64,000 bases of DNA from Rallus limicola (lineage: Eukaryota > Chordata > Aves > Gruiformes > Rallidae): the NCBI GenBank assembly GCA_022605955.1, contig JAKCOZ010000081.1:1178001-1242000 (forward strand), given 5' to 3'. The notes beneath the pieces are model-generated. The model had not been told where the DNA came from. It saw only the letters and a list, made by a program, of their open reading frames with translations, and did no database searches. This document shows, piece by piece, positions 35,310-48,758 of the stretch (its first letter is position 1; every line of letters begins with the position of its first letter). A program made the translations under genes and the position numbers.

Positions 35310-38300
35310 CCTCCTTTGGATGAATGGTTTGACTGTTCCTCCCTGTCTTAGGGGGATCCATTGGCTCTATCTGCGTTTGTTTCCTCCCTGCTAAAGGCAG
35401 GTGATGAAGGAGCACCACAAAAATGCCAAACACCCCCCTGCTTTCACCACTCAGGGCACAGGATGAAGAAAGCATAAGGTTTAGATTGATTTTTTTTTTT
35501 CTGCCCTAAAAATACACTTTGAATTGCTTTCATTGTCAATTCCTCTGTAGCAATTACTTTGAGCACTGCTATTAGATTGAAAACCTGGTAGCATCACAGA
35601 AGGTGCTAGAGATATTGAAATACCAGGTTCCTTCACTGCTCCTGAATCACACATGGGTCTGGGTCCTGTGGGGGCCAGGACAGCAGGAAGGTGGTGAGAC
35701 TGATACCCAAAATGAGTGCCTGGTGCTGGGCTGGCACTGATTTGTGCTAAACCCCCCCAAAAATTAAGAATTTGGGTGCTTTACTGACTTTAAAGTGTGA
35801 TAATAGGGATGCCCTTGCTTTCTGAAGCCATTTCTCCCCCGTCCAACTAAGAAGGGGAGTAATAGACTGACTTTGGTGGGTGTCTGGCCAGGGCTCAACC
35901 ACCACAATTGCAGTCACTGTGTCCCTTTGTCCCTTGTTCTGGAGCATCCTGCTAGTGATGTGCCTGTTTAATGAGCAAAGTGATGGGTGCAGAATGACGT
36001 GTGGGATGGGCAAAGGGAGATCCTTTCCCAAGCTCGGCCTGTCAGCAGCTGATAGCTGGGTGATGGCTGGCTTCCCACCCTGGTTTTGCTGCAAGCAGTG
36101 GGTGTGAGTTTTGCTGGTGTTGCACAGTGCCGAGAGAACCCACAAATCCAGGCGCTTTCCTGTGGCAAGCAACACTCCATCTCCCTGGGATGCCTCGTGG
36201 TGAGGCTGTCAGCAGCCCCGCTCTGCCCATCATCACCTTGTCTGGCTCCTTGAGGCCAGGCAGTGCTGGCCAGGATGGGGATGTTTGTGTCTGTGGGTGC
36301 TTGGGTATCACAGCAGGGGATAGTCCCGGGATCCCTGCCCTCCCATGCAGCGTTTGCTGTCACTGTGTCCCATGCAGCCGTCCTCTGTGCCGGTCACTCG
36401 ATGCTCACCCTGCCCAGGGACTAAAGGTGTCCCTGGGGCCAGGTGTTGTGTGTTGTCCCAAGCCCTGACCAAGCAGCTGGGAGCAAAATTCCTGTATTCC
36501 CAAATAAAATCCATTTCTGAGGGAGCCAAATGACTGGAGAGGAGGGAAGCACTGCTGACCTGGTGCATGGAGCTGCGTTTGAGCCTGTTGAGTCTCATTA
36601 ACAGATTTCTTCCCTTGTTATTAGCCTTTCCTGCCATGAGTCAGGGCACATGTATTATCAGCAACCAGCAAATCCCCTTCAGGGTCTGTGGGTTGAATTT
36701 GGTGTGTTCCCAGTGCCCATGCAGCTTTGCTGGAGCCTGGTTTTGGGGGTTGGGGGGGAATGTTTGTGTCTCCCCAGGATTAGAGCTGGCTGAGCTCAAC
36801 TGCAGAACCTGAGAGGGAAGGATGTGCTGGAAAGCAGCTCACACTGTCAGGTTTGCAGTCAAACAGAGTAAAACTGATAGCTTTTAAAAATTCATGGTTG
36901 TGTTAATGCACTCAGTCAAGTGTAATTAACTGTAGAGACACTCAACAGTTTCATATAAATACTTTGTAGGAGCCTGTCAATCTCCCAGGGAAATGAACGC
37001 ACCCCTTCCCTCCCCCCATCAACAGAACAAGCCTTGAAAATGTTCAGCATTGCCTCTTTTAAAGGATGAAGGCAGCAGGGAAGCAACCAAGGGTCTCTTT
37101 GGCAGCTGGCTCAGAGGGGTTCCCAGAGAGGCTCTGGAGGGAAAGCTCTTCCCACCTTCTGCTGCACATTCCTTAGTGCTGCAGCACGGGCTGGCAGATT
37201 TGGGGCTGCAAAAAGCAGAATTAGTGATGGGAGAGGGTCCTGGCCTTTACTCACCAGCAGATGCTGTGCCTGGTTCTCAGCCTCACCCAGCAAGGATGGT
37301 CCTTGCACCTGCCTTGTCCTTCAGGAGCTTGCTGGAAGGACAGGACCAGGAGAGCTGCTGGCCTGGACCTGCCTGTTCTGGGGTCCTTGGTGAAAAGAGT
37401 TGTCCCAGTTTTAAAATCTGCAAAAAAAAAAAAAAAACAACAAGGAGGAAGGAAATGCTGCAGGTATAACCAGGCAAAGGATGCTGTGCCTGAAACTAAG
37501 CACCTCCTCCATAGGAGAGGTTTTCTCCTACAAATTGCACTTAATTACTAGTAATTAGCAGAGATGCGGTGTGTACAAAGGGTACTGGGATCCAGAGGAA
37601 CCCATCTTGAAGCACTGGGCAGCTGCCTGTGCTGCAGCATGGGGTGGGCAGTGGCTGGTTTGGGGCAGGATGCCACAGGCTGCAGTGCAGTTCGACTCTT
37701 GGGTGTCTTGAGGGGTTTACTCACAACCCTGTTTCCATGGAAAATCAGCCCAGCACCAGCAGGATGCCACCTCTTGTGCCTTCACATGGCTCCAGGGCAC
37801 TTCTGGAAGGATTTCTATGTTTCTTTCTAAAAACTCTTTTGTGGTCAGCAGCAGAATTGGGAAAAGCCTCTAAAGCAGAGCAGAAAAACACAGATCAAGC
37901 AGTGCCAGGGCTCATTGTTACCCATCTGTGGCCTTTCCTGCTCTTTCCTCTGCCCACTTGGTTTCTAACCCTCTCACAGCAGTTGGTAACTGTCGCTGTA
38001 AACTTGATTTATTCCTCCGTGATGTTAAATAGGAAGAAAAAATAGGTGGTGTCCCTGATGTTATAGGACTAATGACATCCCTGTTATCTTTGGTAGTGGT
38101 ACAGCTATAGCCAGAGAGGAGAAGCTGTGTTGCTCCATGTAGGCAACTGGGATGCAGGGATGGAATTCATGCCAGGCTCTTGCAGGAACTCAGCAGCAGT
38201 GATGTGTGTCCACAGCCTGGGCACGAGCATCCCTCACACACCATCGGGCATTGCCAGTGTCTGCCCCTCACTCTGGAAGTGCCCCACTGCTAATCCATCA

Positions 38301-41121
38301 TCCCCCAGTGCTGCTGCTCCCAGCTTGGTCCTGTAAATCCTTAAAAGTGGGTGGGATGGGGACAGAGCTTCCAGTCACCTTCTTGCTGTAGTGTCTGACA
38401 GAGCCATCACCTTGGATCTGGGTGGGATACCAGTTCTCAGCAGCTTCAGGAAGCAAGGTTAACCCTGGCCTGGACAGAACCAGGACACACAGCAGCACAC
38501 TTGGGTCTCAACAGGTTCTTCTCTCTAGTTTATCTCTAGCTGCAGAGCTGCGTATATAATGAGCTGAGGCTGTTAAGATCTTTGGTAGTGATAATCAAAG
38601 TAAGTTATCTTTGGCATCAGGTACTTATCCCTGGGAGGGTGATATCACTTAAACATGGCAGAGGTTTGGAAAAGCCAATTCCAGACTTTGGGACAGTAAA
38701 ATACAGCCAAAAAAAGGGGTTACAAGTTCATAATTGAGATCTCCAAGGAAGGAGGGGTATCTGCATCTCACCTGGGCAGGAAGAGAGAGCTGAGTTGGCC
38801 ACGGCAGGTCTCTTGAGACACCACTCAGAGACCAAGGCTTTATCATTGCCTCTGTGCTGAACTCCACTGCTATGACAGAAGCAGGGCTGTTTATGGTGCA
38901 TTAGCATTCACAGATATTAAGTGACAAATTCACATATCCTCAGGAGCCCTCGCAGTGGGATGGATGGTCCAGCTCAAGGACTGTGTGCTGTGACTGGCAC
39001 AAAACCTGCAGACTCAGGGTATTCTGAGAGCACAACCTGAACGTGCTGGAGGCTGCTTGGTGTGACAGCTGGGATGGGTATGGGATTTCTCCAGCCAAAC
39101 TCCAACCCCAGAGAAGTTTTTCATCCTTCCAGCCGCCAGCAGATATTTATTTTTAGCTTTGTGCTATGAAGCACAGGGTACAATGCAAGGGCAGCAGTGC
39201 CAGTGCTGCGCTGGTGCCAGGGATGCTCCCAGGAAGCTGCGTGCGCTGTGCCAGGCACAAGATGAAGCTCCTGCCCCAGCTGGGACAAGCACCCACCATG
39301 ATACATGGTTTAAAACTGAATTTAGAGCAGTGGCTCATTCAGCAATTTATATTCTGGTCAAGCCCTGTGACAATGATGCTGGAGACACGTAATGAATGCA
39401 AGCGAGCACAGTTCTGCCTGTTTAATTTGCTTCTCTCTGGCTCACACACCTATCATTTTCCTGTAGTTTGTTAACAATAAGTAGTCACATAATTCATTTC
39501 TGTAAGGACAAAACAGAGAGTGTTATTAATGCTTTGTTTCCCTTCACATATATGTCAGGCATTTATTGAATACAAACTTGACTAAGTAGGTGCCATCCTG
39601 AAATGGAGAGCAGTATTTCACAGGGAGCAAAGCACAAGCACTGGTGCACTTGGAGTGATTTTGTAGCATTAAACCCCATCAATTGTACATAAATAATGGA
39701 GTAGCAGGGAAACCCATTCATAATTAGAAGTGACTAATCCCCAGTTCCTATGCTGAGACAAGTCTGCCACAAGCCATCCCAACAGAATGCTTTATCTTTG
39801 TTTTCTGCCAAAGTTTGTGCTGGCACCACAGGGTCAGGGCTCCACCAGCCCCAGGAGTGCTCCTCAGGGCAGTGTTGGGAAGGAGGATGGAAGGAGTGAT
39901 GCTGAGGGTTTGCACAGGCACAGCTCTGGGGGTACACCTGACTGATGCTTTGGGGGTTTGCACAGGAACAGCCCTGGGTGAGCTACCTGCAGTGCTGGGA
40001 ACACCCACACAGCATGAGTTGCCCTTCATCAGAGCAGGGTGGTGACCCCTCCAGTGCTGCACACCCTCAAGAACAGTGGGGTTCAGTTCTGCACCAGGGC
40101 TCACCCAGCCGTAGGGACACGCCTGCAGCCCTGGCACCCACTGAAAGCTGGGGGGTGGGGGGCTGACTGTTCCCCCTCCTCACACAACTGAAAGGGCACA
40201 TGCAAGAGAAGAAAACCCAAGTTCCAGCAGGTCACTGTGCTCCTCTCCACTGCCAAATTCCAATCTTTCTGGTCTTGGACATAACTGGAGAACACCCCAA
40301 AGGCCTCAGTAGTTCCTTCTGGTAAAGCCTTGTGGGTAATGTAAGGATGCAGCAGAGCACAATGCTGGAAGCATTTATTTTCACCAAGGAGGCCAGCACA
40401 AGAGATGCTATGAATACATCTGTATCTCCTCACAGCAAACAACAGACTGGTAGCCCACGGTGAGCAGCCATTTATTAGGCATGACAGGAGGAACTACACG
40501 GCCTGTTAAATGAACACCTTGAAGAAACTAACACAGGAAGAACTTTAAACACATCTCTTGACATAATTTTGTTTACTCTACAACAGTGAGCCGCCCTGGA
40601 AAGGCACTCTGCTTTTCCTACTCAGCTTTTTAAAGTTACCAGCTCAAAAGCAGATTTTATTGCAGGATATAGTTGCCAGCTATCATCTTTTTTCCCTATA
40701 CTTTAGGGTTTACTTTGGCTTTTGCCCCATGGAAAATTTAAGAGTTCTGAGGGGTGACCCACTGAACTAATAGTGACAACATATGCAAACACAACAGCTT
40801 ACTGCAATTAAAGTAGTAATTAAAAAAAGTGAAGAGGCATCAACTACAGCAGGAGGTGAACCCAGCATCAGTGGGATGGCCAGGGAAGCTTTCCTGTCAA
40901 CCCAAGTCTGTCCTGCAGCCCAGAGACAGAGACCATTTTGTGTTGTCTTTAAGCTACTCAAACCAATGTTTTAAATGCTCTGAGCTTTAAGTAAAAAAAC
41001 ATATTAATAAACAGAAAAGCTGGTAAAAAGAAGTGAATTCTAAGAAGGTGAAACCGTACAGTGGTATAGCACATCACACCTTTGTAATAGTTGTGCCTAG
41101 AGTTGCAATGGGGCAGTGGTT
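35310..41121. other. Longest gene-free, repeat-poor stretch
   Basis: Nearly 6 kb with no CR1 or LTR that I can recognise. AT-rich islands lie at 36840-36970, 39300-39730 and 40490-40760. Short features are the A16 run at 37422 and a repeated GGGGGTTTGCACAGGAACAG-like word near 39900-39970. No convincing coding frame. Confidence 0.5.
37422..37437. repeat. Poly-A run (16)
   Basis: Sixteen A residues are followed by CAACAAGG. No retrogene or SINE is recognised on its 5' side. Confidence 0.85.
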
Positions 41122-41404
41122 CCAGGCCCAGCACCCCCAGGGCTCCAAGCCTGGGGCCCGGCCCGGCACCCCCCACCCCGGGGCTCCAGGGCCGGCTCCA
41201 GGCCCGGCACCCCCCCCCCCCCCAGCACTCCCGGGGCTCCAGGGCCGGCTCCAGGCCCGGCAGCCCCCCCCCCCCCCGCACTCCCGGGGCTCCAGGCCCT
41301 CCAGCCCCACCCCCCCCCGACCCCCCCCCCGCACTCCCGGGGCTCCAGGGCCGGCTCCAGGCCCGGCACCACCCCCCCCGGGGCTCCAGCCGGCTTCCCC
41401 CCCC
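41122..41404. repeat. GC-rich minisatellite of about 50 nt with poly-C spacers
   Basis: About six units share CACTCCCGGGGCTCCAGG and GCCGGCTCCAGGCCCGGCA, separated by C-runs of 7 to about 15. The unit carries the near-palindrome GCCGGC plus CCCGG words. The minus strand has many G-runs and could form G-quadruplexes. Pro-, Ala- and Gly-rich frames on both strands come from the repeat. Confidence 0.95.
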
Positions 41405-43399
41405 AAGTCACACTTTAGAGACATGCTTAATCGATTGGTAAATGATGCAGTTTATGAGCTTCCTCCAGTTTCCCCTTTGACCCACAGCACCTTCTGCAGA
41501 CTGCAGCAAAGCATCACACCCGCTGTCACACACATCTGCTGCGCCCACACGGACAGATAGATTCTGGGGTGTCTCCCCAGGAAAAAGGGGAGTCAGACTG
41601 GGATCCTCCCTGGACACCCCTCAAAGCAGTTCCACTGGGTGATGGCTCAAAGGGTCTCAAGATCTTATGGCTATAAAAGCTCTTGGAAACTGCCCTTAGA
41701 CCTTGCCATACCTTAATGGAATTAGAAGACTCGTGTCAATGCAAGGGACTGACATTTAGCTTTGAGCAGCAGCTCTCAGACCACCGCTCCTCCTGCACAA
41801 TTAAGGAGGCAGCTCGCTCTGCATCTTCCTGCCATGCTCTCAGACACGGGGGAGGGATGCAGCATGTCAGCCAGGCTTCTCTTCTGCACTGGCTCAGGGC
41901 AGAAGTGGGGCCCAAGCCAGAAAGCATCCCCCAAGCCCTTGCTGGGGACAACCTGGAAAGCATCCCCAGCACGTGCCAGCATTGTCACCTGGCTGTCACC
42001 AGGCTCTGGCATGCCTCCAGCCTTAATAGGGAGAGATTTCCATCTGCTCCCAGGGCACCACTCTAGCACTGCCTTGCACACAGCGCTAATTATCAGCATG
42101 GACCAGTACGCATAATTAGAACTGGGAAAGTAACGAGGTATTACAAGTGACTCCTTATCAAATAAGTACAATTCCTAAACCTTTGATGCAGATGATTGTA
42201 TAGAATTGGTAATTAACTTTGTATAAACGTAGAATTTGACCAGCCAGCGCTGCACCTCTACCCGCAGGATGCTTTGGAAACCATCAGGAGCAAAAACCTC
42301 CTGAGATTAAGCCAGGGATGGAGCTCGTTTGAAATGCATGTCTGCCCCCCCCATTCTCCCACAAAGCGCGAGATAGAAAGACAAATGATGGACAAGACAT
42401 TTCTTTGTCTCCCTGTTTTGTGCCTTGTCCATAGCCTGCAGCCTATCTCCAGGGAATGAACACGTTTGCAAGCAGATGAGAGCTCGATGGGGAGACAGAC
42501 AGGAATGGAGGAGTCTGTTCCTGCAGCAGCATTGCATCTGAAGAGTAATTAAAGCAGTGAAGAAGTCGCTGCTAATAAAAGACCTGAAGCTTCCAGTGTC
42601 AAAATTCCCATCAGGAACCAGCCAGGTACCAGGCTGCTTTCATTTTCCTTGCCTAAGACAAAGTTGTTCTCAGGTTTTAAAGTATATTGGCTTTAACAAA
42701 CACACTTTTTCCACCAGTAATCTTTAAAGGGACTAAATTCAGGTAAGCAGGAGGAGCAAGGGCTCAGGAGCAGCAAGGACAGCAGGAGAATTCACACAGG
42801 GTTCAAGGGCGCTATGGGAAGGGCATTGTTGATATATAGCACTATACATTGCCAGGGTTCAGGGCTTGCACCTTTCTGCTGAGGCTCTGTATGCCAAGCA
42901 AGATGCTAAACAAGAGGGATCTCACTTTAGTCCCTTACACCGACCCATGTAGTACTGATTCCCACAAGGAACCTCTCTGCTAGATCCCCTAAACCCCACT
43001 GAGCAGGAGTTTGATGCAAGACCTCAGCAGATCCCCTTTTCCCAGCACTTACTGAGCTTTTACTCCTCAGTATTATTTAAATATCTCCCCCTTTCACACT
43101 TTTTGCATGGAAACACATGACTTCAGAGAGGCACCCATGCTTTTCTCACCCTCCGCAGCGACAACCAGACTGAGTCATCGCTGGAGAGCGCAGGATCTGG
43201 GGATAAATCCCTGTGGCAGGCAGATGCTCTCACAGAATAATTCTGGTGCAGTTGCTCTGAGGTCACCAAGCCCAAGATGCTCTCAGCAGCAACACTGACT
43301 CGCAGCCTGTTTTCCACAGGAGGAAGGTAGCTTTTGGTGTAAATCCACATTGCAAGTGTGTGGTAAGGAGCAAGCGTGCGGGCTCTGCACAAGGCAGGG
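41405..43399. other. Unique sequence with a candidate conserved island
   Basis: 42080-42240 is AT-rich and rich in TAATTA-like words (GCTAATTATCAGC, GCATAATTAGAA, GGTAATTAAC). No gene is recognised; the overlapping frames at 41683-42171 on both strands are unconvincing. Confidence 0.45.
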
Positions 43400-43720
43400 G
43401 ATCACAAAAGCACCAGGTTGGAAAAGACCTTTGAAATCATTGAGTCCAATTAGACCCATCCTCTAATAACCCACATCCCTGAGCACCTCATCTCCCATGT
43501 TAAATCCATCCAGGGATGGTGACTCAGCCCCCTCCCTGGGCAGCCTGTGCCAGTGCCCCAGAACCCTTTCAGGGAAGAACTTTTCCCCAGTGTCTGATCT
43601 GACCCTGTCCTGGGGCAGCTGGAGCCCATTCCCCTCATCCCATCACCTGTCACTTGGGCAAAGAGACCAACCCCCACCTCTCTGCACCCTCCTTTTGTCT
43701 AATTATAGGCAACATGATGA
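43400..43720 (-). mobile_element. CR1 fragment, older subfamily
   Basis: The plus strand runs ATCACAAAAGCACCAGGTTG, AAAAGACCTTTGAAATCATT, CTCCCTGGGCAGCCTGTGCC and AGGGAAGAACTTTTCCCCAG. It is of the same type as 18880-19045 but about twice as long. The far end is degraded, so the boundary near 43720 is uncertain. Confidence 0.9.
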
Positions 43721-44700
43721 GACAATGAAGAAGGATGAAGAAGGTTTAGTGTTAGAACCACAGCAGGTCCATGGAACACACTATCACACACACAATTCTA
43801 CACGGGTGTTAGTCAATCACCACTCCAGACTTAAAGCACAGCAAATATTCACTTACCCATCTCTCTGGTAAGGGTTCTCTGTACATTCCCTCAGGTACAT
43901 TCCCCTGGCCAAGGACGAAAGGTCTTCCCAGAGTTGGAGAAGCCTCTCCCCGACCTCAGACTAAATCCAAGGGGTTTTATTTGATTTTTATACCTGATGT
44001 AGGTGACAGCGGGCAGGACAATGCCACATTCCATGTGTATCATTAGCAGTGTTCCCCCTTACCTTCTACCCCATCTGTTGCATCTCTGCATTGTCTGAGC
44101 CCATTAAAGCAAATTTGGGACCCTCTGGCTTGCCAGGCAGATGAATAGTGGCTTGATTGGGACTCAGGGCACATTGTCTGTTGAAGGCTCAACACAGGTT
44201 CCTTGAATTACACAGCGCTGCCCTGTTTAGTCTCGTTTTACAGGACAACTCAAGCCTGAGCTGTCTCCACAGCTCCCCAGGAGCTGTCTCTGCTGAGACG
44301 GGGCCCCAAGGCAATCCAAGGCTGAGTCAGCTGAGTCACTTCACAACCCCCCAGGAGTCCCCTGATGGGCCAGACATTGCCCAAACCTCTGTGGAACTCT
44401 GAGCCAGACCATCCTTACAGCTGGTCAGCAACAACCTGTGTAAAGGATGTGCAAAGCTCTGCCTAAAGGGCCGCAGGGCCAGCGCAGGCAGGCTTTGTGA
44501 TACCTGAAGGAGAGGCAGCCTGTCTCTGAGAAGGGAGTGATAAAGAGGGAGAGGGAGAAAGAACAGGAGGGGCCTCAAGGCTGCAGACCAGCTCCCTGGC
44601 TTTGTTAGCAAGACAAAAGCTAAAGCTCACTGAAAGGACCTGTAATGAAGAGTAAATGAAGTAAACAGCCAATAAATGTCTTTGGAGCCCAACAGGAGAT
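43721..44700. other. No gene seen upstream of the LTR-like segment
   Basis: A polypurine stretch lies at about 44537-44575. AATAAATG (44671) followed by TGGAGCCCAAC (44682-44692) loosely recalls an LTR end with a primer-binding site. I could not connect these into a retroviral structure. Confidence 0.35.
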
Positions 44701-45522
44701 TGTCGGGGTGAAGGGGGGTGTGATAATGAGCTCTTATAATGGCAAAACTACGCATTCCTTGGAAACCCTATGAATATGCATGTATGCGATGAATATGCAT
44801 GTGTGTCTTGCGTAAGAGCTGTGTCTCTGACCCTTCGCGGTGGGCACATGAGGAGGAGCGATCCCCAGCGCTGCGAGAAGGAATACCGGCTTCACAGTCA
44901 CCAGCACTGCCGAGCTGTGATTGCGGATTGTCACAGCATCCCTCTGCTGCAAGGAAGCACGAGCTGCGGCTAAGCAGAGTTGGAGCAGGCTGCTCCATCG
45001 CTTCTTCCATGCAGAGCATCCCTCCGGATTGCTTCTCACCCCCCAGCCACAGGAGCAGTTTCTCCCCACTGGGCAGTGGAAGGGTCCTGGTCCCTGGGGC
45101 TCACCAGTAACACAGCAGCTAAAGATACCCCCAATGTAACTGTGAAGATGTGACAGGGCTGACCTGGGAAGGGAATCTCCAAGGTTGCTCAGCATTAGTT
45201 GAATTCCTTTCACTACTTCACAAGTTAAAGAGTAACCGTAAAACACTAAAATTAGGCAGCCGACAAGAGGCAGCGACAGCACATTTATCTTTATAACCCT
45301 CGGTGCCAGATCTAAGAGGGAGATGTTCCACACCCACACAGCCAGGGACCCCCCCTTGAAACCCCAAGACCCAAACAGCACCTCCCCACAGCCACCCTTT
45401 GCTTCCCTTTGATAACACAAATACATTCCACCAATCTCCACCCCCAGATTTGCTCTGATCACAAGAACTTGGACTTCTGGTGGGGTCCAGATTAGAAAGC
45501 AAGCAAGAAAGTCTGAGCGGCA
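44701..45522 (+). mobile_element. Candidate ERV solo LTR
   Basis: The segment starts TGTCGGGGTGAAGG, has CTTATAATGG near 44733, and holds two exact copies of ATGAATATGCATGT (44770-44783 and 44789-44802) that resemble octamer-type enhancer words. The early part resembles an avian LTR family I recall only loosely. AGGAGAT directly precedes the TG (44694-44700) and recurs at 45523-45529 right after a terminal CA. A 7-bp duplication is longer than usual for retroviruses, so the right edge may be coincidence and the LTR may end earlier. A 242-codon minus-strand frame inside it is not recognisable. Confidence 0.4.
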
Positions 45523-48500
45523 AGGAGATTTTAATTTAAAAAACCCACATATTACAAGTTACTGCTCACACACCACAGCCTAATTGCATTTGCCCTCCAG
45601 CCTTTCAATTAAAAAGAAAGCAGAAACCAGCACTTCCAGGATGGAAATGAGAACAAACTCTTATAAAGAGGAAAACGCTATGTTTGGGGAGGAAGAATTA
45701 TTGCCCAAGATGTAATAAAGAGGGAAGGAATATCACTGTCTTATCCAGGGGCCAAACCTGAGCTCTCCACACCTTTCAAAGCCAGGTAGTGCCATAACCA
45801 AAGGCAGAAGGGAAAGCTGCCCATGGTTGCAGAGCTCATGGACCCTGTTGTTTCACCTGGAATTGAGATGCAACAGGGAAAACCCCCAGCTGGGGAGAAT
45901 GCAGATTCATGAGTTTAGGGTCTTTCCTGGAATTCTGCTCCATGACTCCACTGACACTGAATAAGGGAAACCACGAGGAACCACCTACCTGGGTGCTGTG
46001 GGACTCCACATCTCAGGGGACCTCGGGGCAGCACAGAGATGCTCAGCCCAGCACCCACCACCAGCTCCAAAGGGGCTGGTGAGGAAGGCTCTGCCCGGGG
46101 CAGTGAGGAAGAGCATCTGAGCAAACTCCCACCTGCTGAGAGGTTACAGCAACAAGCAGCCTTAACCCTCTGTGTACCAATACGTAGTGCAGCCAGCACC
46201 ACACATCCCGGCTGTGCAGGAAGCAACAGGCACCTACTGAGTTCCTCAGTGGTCAGGAGAAAGGAATAGATTCTAGGCTACAGAAATTAACTCCTTAATG
46301 ATAGATAATGAATAAATACTTAACTGAATAAATAACTTGCTGCTATTTCCCAAGGGAGAAGTCTCATCCTTGCCTCAAACTTCTGCAGTAGGAAACCCCA
46401 CAGAGAGCTTAGTACGAAATACCAAATATTTCTTACTGCAGGCTGTCTGGTTCCTTTCCACTCCCTTCCTTGGCAAGAGATTGATTTCTGAATCGCTTTT
46501 GCTTCTGCTATGTATTACTGCAGCATGCACCTCCCATGCAAGCAGCCCTTTTTCTGCCCCTCATCCCCACCAGCTGCTCTCCCCACTACCCCTCACCAAC
46601 CCAGAGATGCTCCCCAGCCACTGGCATCCTCAGAGACTCTGCAGAGGCCCACAGACTGGCCACAGCACCATAGATCACCCCTTCCATTAAACCTCTCCCA
46701 GTTCTTGCACCCGCTGCCTCAGCCTGCTGGAGCAAAGCAGAACAGACAACCAGCTTGTTGAGCCTATGACTGTGTTGCCTTCATCTTCCATGCTCCCATC
46801 CTGCAGCACTCAGTAAGCCAGGAGCTCTGGGAAGAGTATGAACAGGTATTTGGTGAAAGCTCATTATGTCTCATTAGCATTGGTGGAGGATGCTTTCCAG
46901 CCTGGTCAGTGCCTGCCTGGGACACCTGACTCAGGACTATAGCTCTTGCCTCAGACCTGGATCAAAGAAACATCATGACCCAAACTCCTGGCAGCTGGTG
47001 ACCCTGAGCCACCTCAGCCCCTGCTTGCTGCAACTCTGGAATATTTTTTAAATTCTGATTGTACCTTCAAATAAATGATATCCCACTGTCTGCAGAGCTG
47101 GGAATAGCAGATATTTTGATATGAAATCCAGGAGGGAAAACACTCATCCTTAGTGTATGAATAATATATGTCATCCAAACCTAGACCCTGCAGAGGGAAA
47201 GAAGTCACTGCACACAGGCTGAGAATATCTCACACAAACGACCTTCTAAGTCATCCTCCACTCCCTTGCTCACAGCCAGTTTTGCTCTTGTTAAATATCT
47301 TCAGAACATGAACTTGGGACCTCTCTGCAGAGACAAAGCAGAGGAGGGGTGCGCCCATCCGAGCGCAGAGCCCTTCCCTGGCTCCAGTTGAGCTGCACAG
47401 GACCAGCTTCCCCCAGCAAAGGGAAGGCTCAGAGATACCACACTCCCCAGGACTACCAAGAGGGCAGGGAGCCAGCCAGAGGCAGAGCTGGCATTCTCCT
47501 TGTGTCATCCTTGATTTGTCCTTGAGATTTCCCTCAGCTGGTGCTGTACCAACAGCTCTGCTCATCACCAAAGCCACAGCCTGACCTTATCCCAGCTCCT
47601 TCCAGCCACCAGAGATCAGCTCCACTTTTTAGTTCACACTACTGCCAGCAAACTGAACATGGCCTTTGCCTGCTTTTCACGGTTTTCCTGCATTAGCAAA
47701 GCTTTTAAGGGGCCAGGCAAGAGGAACTGAGAAAACACAGACAGGCAGCTGGAGTTCTGCTCCACATGGACAGAAATAGGCTGGCCAGGCAATCAAGCCC
47801 CAGGCAATCAAGCCCCAGGCCCCCATCCCAGCTCCTCCATCCTGCTGTGAGGAGCAGGAGGCACCACCACAGCAGGACACAGCCCAAGCAGGGCTTACAC
47901 ACTGCAAGAAAGCACGACGAGGACATTGGCAGCGTCTGGAGGAGAGACAGCTGCTCTCCAAACTGGGTTCTCATCTAGCAAAGTGTGGTTAATTAACACA
48001 GGAGGCTTAATTAGCTAATATTTCTAAGGAGCTCTGAGAGCCTGAGGTGAAAGGCACCAGATAACTGGGAAGTGTTATTAGTACATTGTACCAGAAGTGG
48101 TTTATTGCCATGAGCTTTCTGTGGGGTCCCTCCCCTCCTCTCACCACCTCCGTTTTATTACATCTGATGCAATCACTTCCCTCTTTTTCCCTTAAACTCC
48201 ACATTTGTCCTTTGCTCCTTCTCCAAACATGGCTGCCTGCCTCCAGCTGGGGACATCACACGGTGCCAGCACAGCCCTGGAGCTGCAGGGTCCCAGGGCT
48301 GGGGCTCAGCATCCCAGTGGCTCCCTGGGCACACAGCAGGCACAGCAGCACAGGCAGCCCCCAGGACTGGCACTCCAGTAGCAGACATTAGCATTAGGTT
48401 TTATTCACTGCCATCAACACGTGCATAAGCCACAGGGAGGCTCAGGACTGAGATGCTGCTTGGGACATGGAGCATCCACTAAACAAACCTGTTTCTGTCC

Positions 48501-48758
48501 TCCCAGCTCCCTGCCCACACCACCAGCACCCACACGGGCTAAGGGTGGGAACACTTCTCTGTAAAGGGGGCAGCAGGCTGGATAAAAGGAAAGGCAGCAG
48601 CTTTCTGCACAGCAGGATAAATATATTTGGAAGTTAAGGGGGGGAGACAGGCAGCATCAGCTTTAATGGATTATGAGGGCACAGACCAAACCAGGCTGCA
48701 GAAACTCATTTTGCTGCGTGGATGAGTTTTTGACAGTAGATTTACAAACTTTGGTGCC
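45523..48758. other. No gene seen
   Basis: A tandem duplication of 17 nt (GGCAATCAAGCCCCAGG unit) lies at about 47787-47821. AT-rich stretches occur near 45600-45740 and 46270-46340. No coding signal. Confidence 0.5.

Noticed and set aside
41033..41560. Proline-rich open frames on both strands
   Set aside because: They are translations of a GC-rich minisatellite with long C-runs.
44671..44700. Retroviral polyadenylation signal plus tRNA primer-binding site
   Set aside because: AATAAATG followed by TGGAGCCCAAC is suggestive, but no LTR end with CA precedes it and no gag-like sequence follows.
44734..45462. 242-codon minus-strand open frame
   Set aside because: It resembles no known protein and lies within an LTR-like segment that may explain it.
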